The translations under genes and the position numbers were made by a program. The notes below the pieces were generated by a model. The model was not told the DNA's origin. It did not search any database and worked only from the letters and a program-made list of their open reading frames with translations. Of a DNA stretch of 27,104 nucleotides, positions 1 through 9,006 are shown piece by piece (the stretch's first letter is position 1; each line of letters begins with the position of its first letter). Origin of the DNA: Chara braunii (lineage: Eukaryota > Streptophyta > Charophyceae > Charales > Characeae); NCBI GenBank assembly GCA_003427395.1, contig BFEA01000682.1:255841-282944 (forward strand), given 5' to 3'.

Positions 1-555
1 GAGGCCAGTGTTACTTACCTGTGGCGCCATCGCTCCAGCTCCATCTTCGCGGTACCTGCATCAAGGCGCCAACTTCACAGGTTAGTACTGGACACAGAGA
101 GAGAGAGAGAGTTCTTCTTTTTCCTCTTCTAAGTCCACTTTCTCTTCTCACCCTCTCGCCACCTGACTTCTCCGACTACGACAGAGAGAGACAGAGTTGT
201 GACTGGAGACTTGACGACATTGGATCCAGACTTAACATCTGGGATTCCGACAGTTCGACGAGGGACTATTTGGGCTTGTGCCAAAGACTTGGTGTTGACG
301 ACATTCCCATCTTTTCCCTCCTCTTCGTCTATCCCCTTCCTCCTCGTCTGTGCATGTTCTGGGCTGGCGCTGTCTTCCTGTGTGAAGCGCCAGACCCATT
401 CACACTATGAAACGANGATGATGATGTATGTTCAGGGCTGCATTACAACATTGATTGTTCGGATCACTGGTATCTAAGTCTTCCGCTGTGCTATCTTATA
501 CTTTGTATTGAAAGGTCGGTTCTTGTTCTGGTCTGCACCTATACGGTATGCAACA
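1..555 (+). mobile_element. Partial LTR, same superfamily as the element B LTR
   Basis: This stretch aligns by eye with about 19994-20520, inside the 5' LTR of element B. Shared blocks include the ACTTACCTG motif, the TTCACAGGTTAGTAC motif, the GA-rich run, the CTGACTTC block and the GATGATGATG block. The left part lies outside the window. I place the right end at 555 because the sequence there reads TATGCAACA, like the TGTAACA terminus of the element B LTR. No primer-binding site follows, so this is a 3' LTR or a solo LTR. It is diverged from the later copy and lacks the roughly 800 bp that precede the terminus there. The right boundary is inferred. Confidence 0.75.
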
Positions 556-928
556 GGCCCAGCAGCCCAGTAGCTGCTGCATCCAGGCAGCCTCCTGGGG
601 CCTTCCGGAAGCTTCTGGGCCCAGGCCAGCCCAGCCAGGCTGCAAGAGCTGGCCAGCTCTTTTCCATAAAGGAAAGAGCTCTGGCCAGGCAGCCTCATTC
701 AGGCACTCGCATGCTAGCGGCAGTGCTGCTGGAGCAAGGGCTCGCGGCTGCTGACTGGCGCTGAGAGGCGAGGTGCAGCATGTGAGGTCGTGCAGAGGAG
801 GAGGGCGCTGTTGAGGCAGCACCATAGCCCAGCCACCATAGCTGGTGGGCTTGGACTACAGTGAGGCGCAGGGGTCGTCTTCGGGTCAAAGAGAGGACAG
901 GTGTGGTGTAGTCAGGGGATGAGTGAAG
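556..928. other. GC-rich stretch without a recognised gene
   Basis: No supported gene. It is rich in CAGG, GGCC and CTGG words, in the style of the LTRs in this window, and may be decayed LTR sequence. It holds an imperfect inverted repeat, with arms at 649-665 and 671-688 (CTGGCC...TTTCC against GGAAAG...GGCCAG) around a short A/T loop. The short open frames here overlap on both strands and show no family motif. Confidence 0.4.
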
Positions 929-953
929 GATGATGATGATGATGATGATGATG
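929..953. repeat. (GAT)8 microsatellite
   Basis: Eight GAT units in a row. On the minus strand they give a false poly-His or poly-Ile open frame. Confidence 0.9.
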
Positions 954-1890
954 TGAGGGCACATACCTTGTATTGGCGATAGTCTGCTTGGGCGACATCT
1001 TCAAGTACTTCGGGCTGCCGCTGATGTCAACAGTTGCATTGTCTTTTTGTAGTCTGTAGTAGCTGTATAGGAGCAGGCTGGGTGCTGAGCGCCAAGAGTG
1101 AGAGTTTGCTCTCCATGAACATTGGTTTTCAGTGCTACGAACTTCCATTGATGTATTATTGGTGCATTGCTGCTTTCTGGGCACAGTGTGACTATCTGGC
1201 TTTCAATGTGATGTTGTGGACTGGAATTGTCATCTCGCTGTCTCAGATGATTTGTCCCTTCGCATGCAGATGAACCTACTTGACACAAAAGTCGTTGGGG
1301 ATTAACCCTCTACCTCTCTGTGGCGGGCAGTAGCCGCCTCCCTCAAAGGCCATGATCTGACACGGTTCAAACACTTTCCTCCTATTCGGTAGTAATGTAG
1401 TCATTTTACCACAAGGTATTAAATGACAACACCCCACTATGGACCAGGACCATAGTTCCGGCGTGGGTCTCACTACTACCTACAAAACAAGATTATAACT
1501 TCTTCAAAACCATCTTTCAGGAAACAATAGCATAGGGTTGCAGCTTTCTCGGGGTAGATGTCACACTTTGACCATTTTCTCGTGAAATTTACTTTCCCAA
1601 GGAACTGGTCACTCCATTCACCTCCGAATCCGCATCGGACGTGGATTCTGCATAAGATCTAAACCCCTTTTAGAAAGTCAACCCATGCATATAGATTCAG
1701 AACAAAGTAGATATAAATGAATAATTCAGATTGACTTGCTTATATAAATAGACTCAGAGGGCATGTCTTTAAATAAATAACATTAGATAGATAACTCATG
1801 TGGCTAGTCATTGATGAATAAACTCAGATAAATAATATCAAGTACATAATCTTCCATGAGTCGAGATTTAAATAAGTTTACTTCAACGAG
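954..1890. other. No gene seen; AT-rich right part
   Basis: I see no coding or RNA gene. From about 1680 the base composition becomes AT-rich, with loosely repeated words such as GATAGA, AACTCAG and AATAAATAA. Similar words resume after the transposon at 2665-2740, so the transposon seems to have landed inside this AT-rich repeat. Confidence 0.5.
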
Positions 1891-2059
1891 TATGAACCAT
1901 GGTAGCGCCGGACCCGGACTTCGGACCTACCGGAGCGTCTGGCCGGACGCACGTTCGCACCTCTCCGGACCGTCCGGACTTCCGGACATAATCCGGACCT
2001 CCGAACATACCGGACCCGGACCATCCGGACTGGGGTGTCTGTGCCCCGTCATGTCCGGG

Positions 2060-2085
2060 AAAAAAAAAAAAAAAAAAAAAAAAAA
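2060..2085. repeat. Poly(A) run inside the MITE
   Basis: Twenty-six consecutive A residues, followed by C/G-rich GGTGGG repeats. It is internal to the DNA transposon, so it is not a retrotransposon tail at the element end. Confidence 0.9.
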
Positions 2086-2386
2086 CCCCACCGGGCATGG
2101 GGGTGGGGTGGAGGGTGGGTGGGGTCAGAAGACTTACAACACTAGTACAGTACCAATTGCTTCAACAGTTAAACAAAAGAATTATTTATTCCATTCATTG
2201 AGGTCGATTGGTGTACCAACTGAGCTAGGCTCCTTGGTATTTTCAATCGGGACGGCAGAAACGCGCGGCTCCAAGATGGCGAAGACGAGCTTGAGGATGG
2301 CGAAGACGGTTGAGTGGCAACGACGAGCAAGATCGAACACCGCCAACAAAAAAAAACGAAGCCACGACCGCCAACAAAAAGAAATC

Positions 2387-2441
2387 GAAGCAGTAAGGCA
2401 GGCAGATTCGAATTTTTCGAATTTGCCCGCCTTACTGCTTC
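2387..2441. repeat. 26-bp inverted repeat (hairpin) inside the MITE
   Basis: Arms at 2387-2412 and 2416-2441 differ at two of 26 positions and enclose a loop of three T. The arms read GAAGCAGTAAGG... and ...CCTTACTGCTTC. A transcript across this point would form a near-perfect stem. It may be a small palindromic element nested in the MITE, or a structural part of it. Confidence 0.85.
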
Positions 2442-2664
2442 AATCCTAGTCCGGCCCTGTCTGGAAAGTGCGAATGGGGCCTAAAATTCATGGAACTATT
2501 TTTTAGGACCTCCTTGGGTGCCAAGCGACACTTCCAGGCCGCCCTTTTTTTTTTAATTTTGGCCAAGGGGGGGGCAATCCGGACCGTTTGCACCGGACCC
2601 AGACCTTCGGACCTAGACCGTCTGCAAAGCGGTCCGGACGTCCGGATCGCTACCATGGTATGAA

Positions 2665-3190
2665 CACAAATGGATGAATTTTAAAGATAGACTCAAAAAT
2701 TTAATCTCAAAATGATGAACTCAAGCGCTTGGATAGATAGAACGTCTATGGTTTTCCTTACAAGAGTCCTTTGGTAAGAAGAAAATACCTCTTCCTAACC
2801 CAAGTCATTTCCTATCGCTAGCGAACGATGACACTATCATAACAACTTAGGCAGCTTGGCGACTGTATTCAAGCACCAATGATCCTTACTCAGGTAATCA
2901 AGCACGCAAAGTCGCACCAATGCTAACAACGGTCAATCTACAACATTTGATACACGTAATGTCGTCCGAATTTCGTTATGGTACCTCGATTCGCAAATTT
3001 CTAACTACAACTGCCACAACTAGGTCCCAAGCTACACTTGCGCCCCTACCAAGCCCAACTTTCTACAATGCAACCCGACTACAACCATCATTACTTATAT
3101 CATGCAACTAACAAAAAATGTCGTTTTGCCTGGATCATCAGCCTGCTTGTAACCTGGGTTCGTTCACTAAGGACCCAGGTAGGCAGCCAA
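2665..3190. other. No gene seen; possible leader of a minus-strand retroelement
   Basis: No gene is supported. If the primer-binding site at 3191-3210 belongs to a minus-strand retroelement, this stretch would be its untranslated leader read toward lower coordinates. I see no gag-like frame in it. Confidence 0.35.
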
Positions 3191-3210
3191 GATCCCCGAC
3201 AATGGCGCCA
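3191..3210 (-). other. Primer-binding site, tRNA-Asp type
   Basis: On the minus strand these 20 bases match the complement of the 3' end of plant tRNA-Asp (consensus TGGCGCCGTTGCCGGGGATC) at 18 of 20 positions. They start two bases after the CA terminus of the LTR-like arm at 3213. tRNA-Asp priming is typical of several plant Ty3/gypsy lineages without a chromodomain, such as Athila. The spacing and the match make a real primer-binding site likely. Confidence 0.8.
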
Positions 3211-3212
3211 CC

Positions 3213-4637
3213 TGTCGAGCGCATCGGTCCCGCACAGGGACCCTCCGGGCCGCGTCACGCAGGATTTAGCAGGACTTGTCGCGGAGAGCGTTTTGCCGCT
3301 CCGACCGAGTGCGCCAGCTGTACCTCTCGCGAGCCCGTCCGACAGGATAGGGTCACGCGAGGCACCGCTTACCTCCACCTGCGGGAGCTGTCACCATCCC
3401 TTAGGTGGGCGTATCCCCTCCGAGCTACTGAACCACATGCGAAGGTTTTTCGTACGCAATCGCAGAGGTGGCCCAGCCGAGGGCGTTTCTCGTCCGCTGT
3501 AGCATAGGGGGTACGAGCGGTCAACGCCCAGAATCGAACCCGTACGCGAATCGACTCATTGGGGGGCTAAGGTCCCAAACGCGACTCGATGTCGGTCGAC
3601 TAGGACGAATCACACACACCACGCATTACAACACAACATCCGCACACATGAAAAGGACACAAAACCAATAACACAACAACACAACAACACAACAACACTC
3701 CTAGTCCCTTCAGTATCCGACCCATAACTTTTTGCAGCGAGAATCAGATAGGTATCGCGCGCTGGACTTTCGTATAAGAGTCGCGCGAGCGCATGGCGTC
3801 CTCATATCGACCAGCCATGCGGGCATGTGCGAGCATTTGTGCGATCCTCGATAATCTTGAGGGTCACGTTCGACACTCAAGTGTCGGTTGACAAGCGCCT
3901 TGAGTGGTTAATCTCTCGACGCTAGACAACCACCATGCGCGGTTAAAGACCACACCCTCTTCTGCACCCTGTGCAGAGGGGTTGAGTAGACAGCTCCAAG
4001 CTGTCGCGGAGGGAGAGATCAAGGGGCTTGACTTTGACGGCTGCCACGGACTACAACGTCCAACCATACTAATTCAAAAAAGCAAAAGCTAAATAGAGAA
4101 CTTAATCAATCACTACACACGGCCTCAATGAGTCGTGCGGTCACAAGAAACATGATACAAAAACTATGAGAAGGGAGACAATCACTCTCACAATCACGAT
4201 GTGGCTTTCTTCAAATATATATGTATGATCATATAAAAAACCAAGTCTGGATTTCAATTCATAGAACATACCTGCAATCACATCAAAGATCCACATCAAC
4301 AGAGCACACACTACACGGGGTCAACTTCAACGATTCTCTGCACTCACACCCCTTTGCCTTATCCACACAAACCCCAACCTTTGTCCATCCTTCCATAATA
4401 AAACATTCGGTCCTTTTTAAATCTGGGTAAAACCCCAAAAGAAACATTTCAATCCACAGGGGGTAAGGCCTTTAGGTTGAGTAGCGAGAGTGAATTAGAG
4501 TTGAGCCGGAAATCGACCTGTTATCTAAGGATAACAGAAGGTGATCCTTGTAGGATCAGCTTGAAGATAGTAAAGCCTTGAATCAATATGAATAAAGATG
4601 ACCTGCAATGCAGCACAGGCCAGTACCCAAGCCATGC
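3213..4637 (-). mobile_element. Left arm of foldback, LTR-like, minus orientation
   Basis: Read on the minus strand this arm ends ...CCGATGCGCTCGACA and is followed after two bases by a tRNA-Asp primer-binding site, as a 5' LTR would be. It is homologous over its whole length to the reverse complement of 5379-6986. Examples are the block near 4020-4050 against 6025-6055, the block near 4280-4350 against 5690-5790, and the block near 4480-4560 against 5455-5560. Identity is uneven, with indels. An (ACAACA)n run sits at about 3669-3697. No protein family is recognisable in it. Confidence 0.75.
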
Positions 4638-5378
4638 TTGAGTGATCAAGAAATAATCCTACCTAACTAACCTCTGATGTTTATTTAAAAATGTAAGAAA
4701 TTCCGCCATAACCAAGGAGTTAGTCAGACTTGGTCTTTTTCAAGGTAACTTTTTTGACTTTTTAGCTTAATAAAAATTTGGAACACTCCTTTTGTAAAGG
4801 GAGTGCTGCCTAAATTTTTGCTAATCAAGGAGTTGGACAAAATTAGACTTTGAAAAGTCGTAGTCACTTTAGATTCTGAACTTAGCTTTGTATAAATTTT
4901 GGATTAGCACTTTTTCAAAGGGAGCGTTGCCGAAATTTCTACAAATCTAAGAAGTTAGTTAAATTTTGTTTTAGTTGAATTCAAATTTTATGTTCGAGTT
5001 CATATATGACTTAGTATATATCTGGAAAGTCTCCTTTTCTAAAGGGAGTGTTGTCCAAATTTTTACTAGTTCAGGGAGTTGGACAAAATTTGACTTTGGG
5101 AAGTCAAAAGACTATTTATGTTTTCATATTCGGGTTGATATACATTCTGAAAATTGCATTTTTCCTAAGGGAAGCACTACCGAAATTTCCTTAGTTTAAA
5201 GGAGTTAGATTATGCTTTGACAAGTGGCGATTTTGGCGATCCACTCTGTATAAAGGAGACTCTGCCAGGGTTTACCTTTCTTTGGGCACTGACTTAGAAG
5301 CAGGCTTAGGCTTAGCTTGTAGAAGGATCTTGGGTGAGAATGTGTTATGGAGCTGTATTTTCCATACACTTATGATTT
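4638..5378. repeat. Foldback spacer with about 122-bp degenerate tandem repeats
   Basis: This is an AT-rich spacer between the inverted arms. The anchor AAAGGGAGTG(C/T)TGCC recurs at about 4796, 4917, 5041 and 5166, spaced 121, 124 and 125 bp, with a shortened copy at about 5252. Each unit also carries a GGAGTTGGACAAAATT-like word and a CCGAAATTT or CCAAATTT word. Copies are well diverged. No gene is seen. The 5' ends of the two LTR-like arms, if the arms are LTRs, should lie in or near this spacer. Confidence 0.7.
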
Positions 5379-6986
5379 TAGCTTGGGGATTGGCCTGTCT
5401 TGTGTTACAAGTCTTCTTGATCGATTAATTCAGGATTTGGGCTAGATTCAGCTTGATCCTACGAGGATCATCTTTTGTTATCATTGATAACATGTCGGTT
5501 GCCGATTCGTCGGTTTACGATTTAACTCCAATTCATTCCTGCCATTCAACCTAAAGGCTTTAGCGTTGTGATTTGAACTGTTTTGTTGTGTTTTCGCCCG
5601 GACTTTATTTTGAATGGCCATTTAAAGAAAAGTACTGAGTATTTTATTTTGAGAGTTGCATAAAGAGTGAAGCTTTTATGGCTAAAAGCAAGGGGTGTGA
5701 GTGCAGAGAATGGTTGAAGTTGACCCCTTGTAGTGCATGGACTTTTGGTTGAATCTTTGATGTGATTGCAGGTATGTTTGGTGATTCAGACTTTGGATTT
5801 GACTGTCTGTGCTCACATATATGGCTGAGAGGAATCCCACTGTGACTGTGGGAAGTGATCATCCCATATTAATAACCCTCTCTATATATGTAAATACATA
5901 TGTTTTGAGTGTTTTGTGCGGCCTATTGTGACCGCACTTAAGGGTTAAACAAATTATGCTTTCGAGAGAAAAGGGACTTCCCCTTTTATCCTTTGCTTTT
6001 TAGAGTTTCGATGGTTGGACGTTGTAGTCCGTGGCAGCCGTCAAAGTCAAACCCCTTGATTTATTCCCAGCCCCTAGATGATGGAGCTGGTCTCCGGGGC
6101 CATAAGAGACGATTGCCACCACAGGTATGAACCTGTGTACCACCCACCCTCAGCAGGGTGCAGAAGAGGATGTGGTTCTCAACCGCACTTGGCGGTTGTC
6201 TAACGTCGAGAGATCAGTCCCTCAAGGCGCGTATCAATCGACACTTGACTGTCGAACGCGACCCTCGAGATTAACGAGGATCGCGTGAGTATGGGCATTA
6301 CATAGTACGCCATCATTGCGGTCGCTTGCGTACACTTGCATTGCGAATCGATATGAGTTAGCCCTGCGTCTGTGCGGTTTTATACTAAGTCTCGCCCGCG
6401 ACGCCTATCCGATTTCCGCATCGGAGAAGTTATGGGATGGCTACTAAGGGACTAGGAGTGTTGTCGCGTTGTTTATTCTGTGTCGTTCTGTATATGTGCG
6501 TGTGCGTGTGTATTTTTATTTTTATGTTCTTTATAGTGGTGTGCGCGTGGCGCGTGGGATGCGTCCTAGTCGACCGGCGATGAGTTGCGCTTGGGACCTC
6601 AACCCCCCAAAATGCCGGTTCGCGTGCGGGTTCGATAGAGGCGTAATACCGCGCATACCCCCTATGCTACAGCGAACGAGAAACGCCCTCGGTTGGTCCA
6701 CCTCTGCGATCGCAATTGATTAGCTTTCGTACTGTGGACTGGTAGCTCGGCGGGGATGCGCCCACCGAAGGGAGGTGACAACTCCTGTAAGGTGGAAGTA
6801 AGTTTTCCCTCGCGTAGGCCCTATCCTGTCGGAGGGGCTCGCGAGAGGTATGGCTAGCGCACTCGATCGGAGCAGCTTGCGGAAGCTCCATATGCGTTTG
6901 TGACAAGGATTTAGACCGACTCCTGTGTGACGCGGTCGGGAGGGTCCCACGCTGCCCTGTGCGGTGCCGGACCGATGCGCTCGACA
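5379..6986 (+). mobile_element. Right arm of foldback, LTR-like, plus orientation
   Basis: This arm is the inverted counterpart of 3213-4637. Its last 18 bases (6969-6986) are the exact reverse complement of the first 18 of the left arm, so both ends have the same CTCGACA-type terminus pointing outward. Unlike the left arm, no tRNA-complementary site follows. The terminus is instead caught in a 147-bp tandem duplication. Short open frames here mirror those in the left arm because the DNA is homologous, and they show no known domain. Confidence 0.75.
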
Positions 6987-7242
6987 CCGGGCAGCACCTC
7001 TTGGAACCCTCCTGACTGGAATAACGTCCAGAGGAGGGGAGAAGAGGTTAACCGGCCCCCCATTTTTCACCTCAATTTATGTAGGAGGGGCATAAACGCT
7101 GCCCTGTGCGGTGCCGGACCGATGCGCTCGACATCGGGCAGCACCTCTTGGAACCCTCCTGACTGGAATAACGTCCAGAGGAGGGGAGAAGAGGTTAACC
7201 GGCCCCCCATTTTTCACCTCAATTTATGTAGGAGGGGCATAA
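6950..7242. repeat. 147-bp tandem duplication, two copies, almost identical
   Basis: Copy one starts at 6950 and copy two at 7097. I find one substitution between them (6987 C against 7134 T). The unit holds the last 37 bp of the right foldback arm plus about 110 bp of flank with two CCTCC/GGAGG blocks. The near identity contrasts with the strong divergence of the two arms, so the duplication is much younger. Confidence 0.9.
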
Positions 7243-7439
7243 GGATTTTGTTTTTGTCAGCGTTTTTCCTCTGCACGTCTTGGCATGCGAATGTGGGCAG
7301 CACTTTGTGTACCTCTTCTGATCGGAATTGCATCCAGAGAGGCACAGGATAGTTGTTTTTAGCGTTCGTTTTTCCTCTGCCAGTGTTGCTCCTTGACCGA
7401 TTCCTCTGTCGGGTTTCGTTGTGACTGCCCGTGAATTGT
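7243..7439. other. Decayed relatives of the 147-bp unit; no gene
   Basis: Around 7290-7350 a diverged version of the duplicated unit is visible (GGGCAGCAC..., then TGATCGGAAT..CATCCAGAG). The phrase TTTTTCCTCTGC occurs twice, near 7265 and 7370. No coding region. Confidence 0.5.
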
Positions 7440-7777
7440 TGCAATTAGCCCAATGTTAGAATGTCACTACATAGCTGCACGATTTGTATGGAAGAAGACA
7501 TGCGAGGTCGAATCTGTTATGTGCCCAATCAGCCCTGAACGAGAAATCGATTTTAGGGCATACTCAGACTAGTGAAACTGTTTTCACCTTTGCAGTAGCA
7601 GATGCAGATCCCAGGGCTTGATCCCTATGACCTCACCTCACCCGTGTACAGTACCCCTGTGTGGTTGAACCGGTGACCTGCGTCTTAGGAGTTAGTTGTT
7701 GTCTGTTGTAGGTCGATGTAGCTGTCGGGTCTTGAACCGTAGGTCTGTCGAATAGGGGTCATAGTTGTGTAGAGGCT

Positions 7778-7932
7778 GTAGCTGTAGCAATTCTGAAAGG
7801 TCAACGTCGTAGCTGCTACAGTCCTGAAAGGTCAAGGTTGTAGATGCTACAGTCCTGAAAGGTCAAGGTTGTAGATGCTACAGTCCTGAAAGGTCAAGGT
7901 CGTAGCTGCTACAGTTCCGAAAGGCCAAGTCT
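7778..7932. repeat. Five 31-bp tandem repeats in the U3 of LTR A
   Basis: Units start at 7778, 7809, 7840, 7871 and 7902, each about GTAG(C/A)TGCTACAG followed by TCCTGAAAGGTCAAGG. The third and fourth differ by one base; the outer ones are more diverged. They lie about 190-340 bp before the TATA box, where LTRs often carry enhancer repeats. Confidence 0.9.
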
Positions 7933-8118
7933 GCAGGCTTCCGGAAGGTCCAGCCTTTCGAGACGTTGTTCACAGCAGACCAGAGGCAAGTGGGCAAGTG
8001 GTGAGTCCAACCTCGCTTAGTCAGCGGTACCCTGTCCCAGTCTCGCTTAGTCTAAGTCAGCAAGTACCATGTGCACCAAGGGCCCGGTGAAAAAGGGCAG
8101 ACTAGTGACCAACATAAA

Positions 8119-8125
8119 TATAAAT
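8119..8125 (+). promoter_or_regulatory. Putative TATA box of LTR A
   Basis: TATAAAT within CATAAATATAAATC, the only clear TATA-like site in this LTR, at a position that gives a sensible U3/R split. The start of transcription would be near 8150. Confidence 0.5.
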
Positions 8126-8288
8126 CAAGAGGCAGCGTCCAGCCAGACATTCATTCTACTGTGCGCCTGAGCGTCTTGTGTGAGGGGGTCTGCAGATGCC
8201 CGAAGTCGAAGTGGGTCGTGAAGGAGATAGAGCGGCATAGCTAGAAGTAGCTGGCGGCCATAGCTGCCATAGCTAGCGTTAGGAGTTA

Positions 8289-8307
8289 GTGTGTGTGTGT
8301 GTGTGTG
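8289..8307. repeat. (GT)n microsatellite in LTR A
   Basis: A GT run in the transcribed part of the LTR. A shorter GT run is present at the matching place in the remnant at 14133-14396. Confidence 0.9.
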
Positions 8308-8560
8308 ATACGGAGTGAACATGTGTGGGATATTCAGGGTGATCCAGAGTCGAGTGCGTGCGAATGGGGGTTGCGGACACAGTTTCAGACACGACTTGTT
8401 TGGGCGCTCAGGCGCCATAGCCTGTTTTGAAGCGAGTTTGTATTTGAACTTTGTTCGCGGTCGTCATATCTCTGAGCTTTGTGTGGGCGCCTGGCACCAG
8501 TTTGGAATTCCATCTGTTTGCATGCATGTGAGTCGAAGGAGAAAACAAGCCTGATTGCAT

Positions 8561-8572
8561 TGGTATCGGAGC
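8561..8572 (+). other. Primer-binding site of element A, initiator tRNA-Met type
   Basis: TGGTATCGGAGC matches the plant initiator tRNA-Met complement TGGTATCAGAGC at 11 of 12 positions and starts two bases after the LTR terminus CA. Confidence 0.85.
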
Positions 8573-9000
8573 TAGTTTTAGTAGATGTAGAGGTATTTAG
8601 AGGCAGAGTAGGGGCCCTTATAGACAATGGGGCCACCCGTAGCTATATCAGTAGAAAAGCGTTGCAGAAGCTTAAGCTGAACCTGAAGGTCCAGAAGCTA
8701 GATGACCATGCAGTCAGTATCCTCGCAGACAATTGCATTATGCGAGTCGAGGATTACGTAGAGGGAGTCCAAGCATATTTTCGCCTAGAAAGGGATGGGA
8801 AAGTAGAGAGAGTTCTCCATCCCCCGACTCTCCTCGTAGAAGACAACCTCCCATCTGACATGGTCCTAGTGGGGAGAGGTAGTAGGGGCCACACTTCACT
8901 TGAGAGAGCACGAGTGTAGGCTCTCTAGTCTGTCAGGTGAAGTTAAGACTCCTCACATGTTTCATGTGGCAGGAGTAGACAACACCCTGACACATTGTTG
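8573..9000 (+). pseudogene. Protease-like fragment of element A (gypsy aspartic protease)
   Basis: The frame holds LIDNGATRSYIS, with the aspartate codon at 8623. This is a degenerate form of the retropepsin motif LIDSGATHNFIS that cleaves Gag-Pol in virus-like particles. A LPSDMVL stretch further on corresponds to the conserved DxVLG region, after which the frame is lost and stops appear (TAG near 8917). The motif lies only about 50 nt after the primer-binding site, so the gag gene and the usual leader are missing. The frame runs back without a stop into the LTR, to an ATG at 8479, but this start is probably accidental. It is not expected to be functional. Confidence 0.75.
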
Positions 9001-9006
9001 TAGGAG

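Larger units (their letters stand above)
1897..2658. mobile_element. MITE-like DNA transposon with CCGGAC subterminal repeats
   Basis: The 762-bp unit begins CCATGGTAGCG and ends CGCTACCATGG, an exact 11-bp terminal inverted repeat followed by CCGGAC-rich DNA on both sides. The 6 bp TATGAA lies directly outside each end (1891-1896 and 2659-2664), as a target-site duplication would. About eleven CCGGAC or close variants crowd the left 170 bp and about four the right 90 bp. Such subterminal arrays are typical transposase-binding sites of cut-and-paste elements. No transposase is encoded, so it would depend on a helper. A 6-bp duplication does not fit the common plant families well (hAT 8, Mutator about 9, PIF and CACTA 3), so I leave the superfamily open. 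Confidence 0.8.
7440..8559 (+). mobile_element. 5' LTR of element A
   Basis: The right end CA at 8559 is fixed by the primer-binding site starting at 8561. The left end is chosen at 7440 because TGCAATTAG mirrors the terminal CTGATTGCA, giving 1120 bp. U3 would include the 31-bp tandem repeats, the TATA box lies at 8119-8125, and R-U5 would start near 8150. The last 310 bp have a second copy at 14133-14396. The left end is less certain than the right. Confidence 0.7.

Noticed and set aside
649-688. Inverted repeat near 650-690 as a terminator or small-RNA gene
   Set aside because: The arms need a 2-nt bulge and lie in generally CAGG/GGCC-rich DNA where such pairings are common.
2201-2235. 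Box A-like TAGCTCAGTTGG on the minus strand inside the MITE, suggesting a tRNA or tRNA-derived SINE
   Set aside because: No matching box B or cloverleaf follows at the right distance; a 12-base match alone is not enough.
1856-2449. 197-codon plus-strand frame
   Set aside because: It crosses the MITE boundary, the CCGGAC array and the poly(A) run; its Lys run and repeated motifs come from these repeats.
3038-3507. Open frames in the left foldback arm, with a mirrored frame at 6667-6987, as a conserved gene pair
   Set aside because: The arms are homologous DNA, so similar frames are expected. The frames differ by indels and show no family motif.
3530-3575. GGGTTCGATTC (box B-like) on the minus strand in the left foldback arm
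   Set aside because: The rest of a tRNA cannot be folded around it, and the right arm has a changed version. Probably chance.
7778-7932. Regular 31-bp array as a CRISPR
   Set aside because: The units are contiguous without variable spacers, lie in a plant retrotransposon LTR, and have no cas genes nearby.
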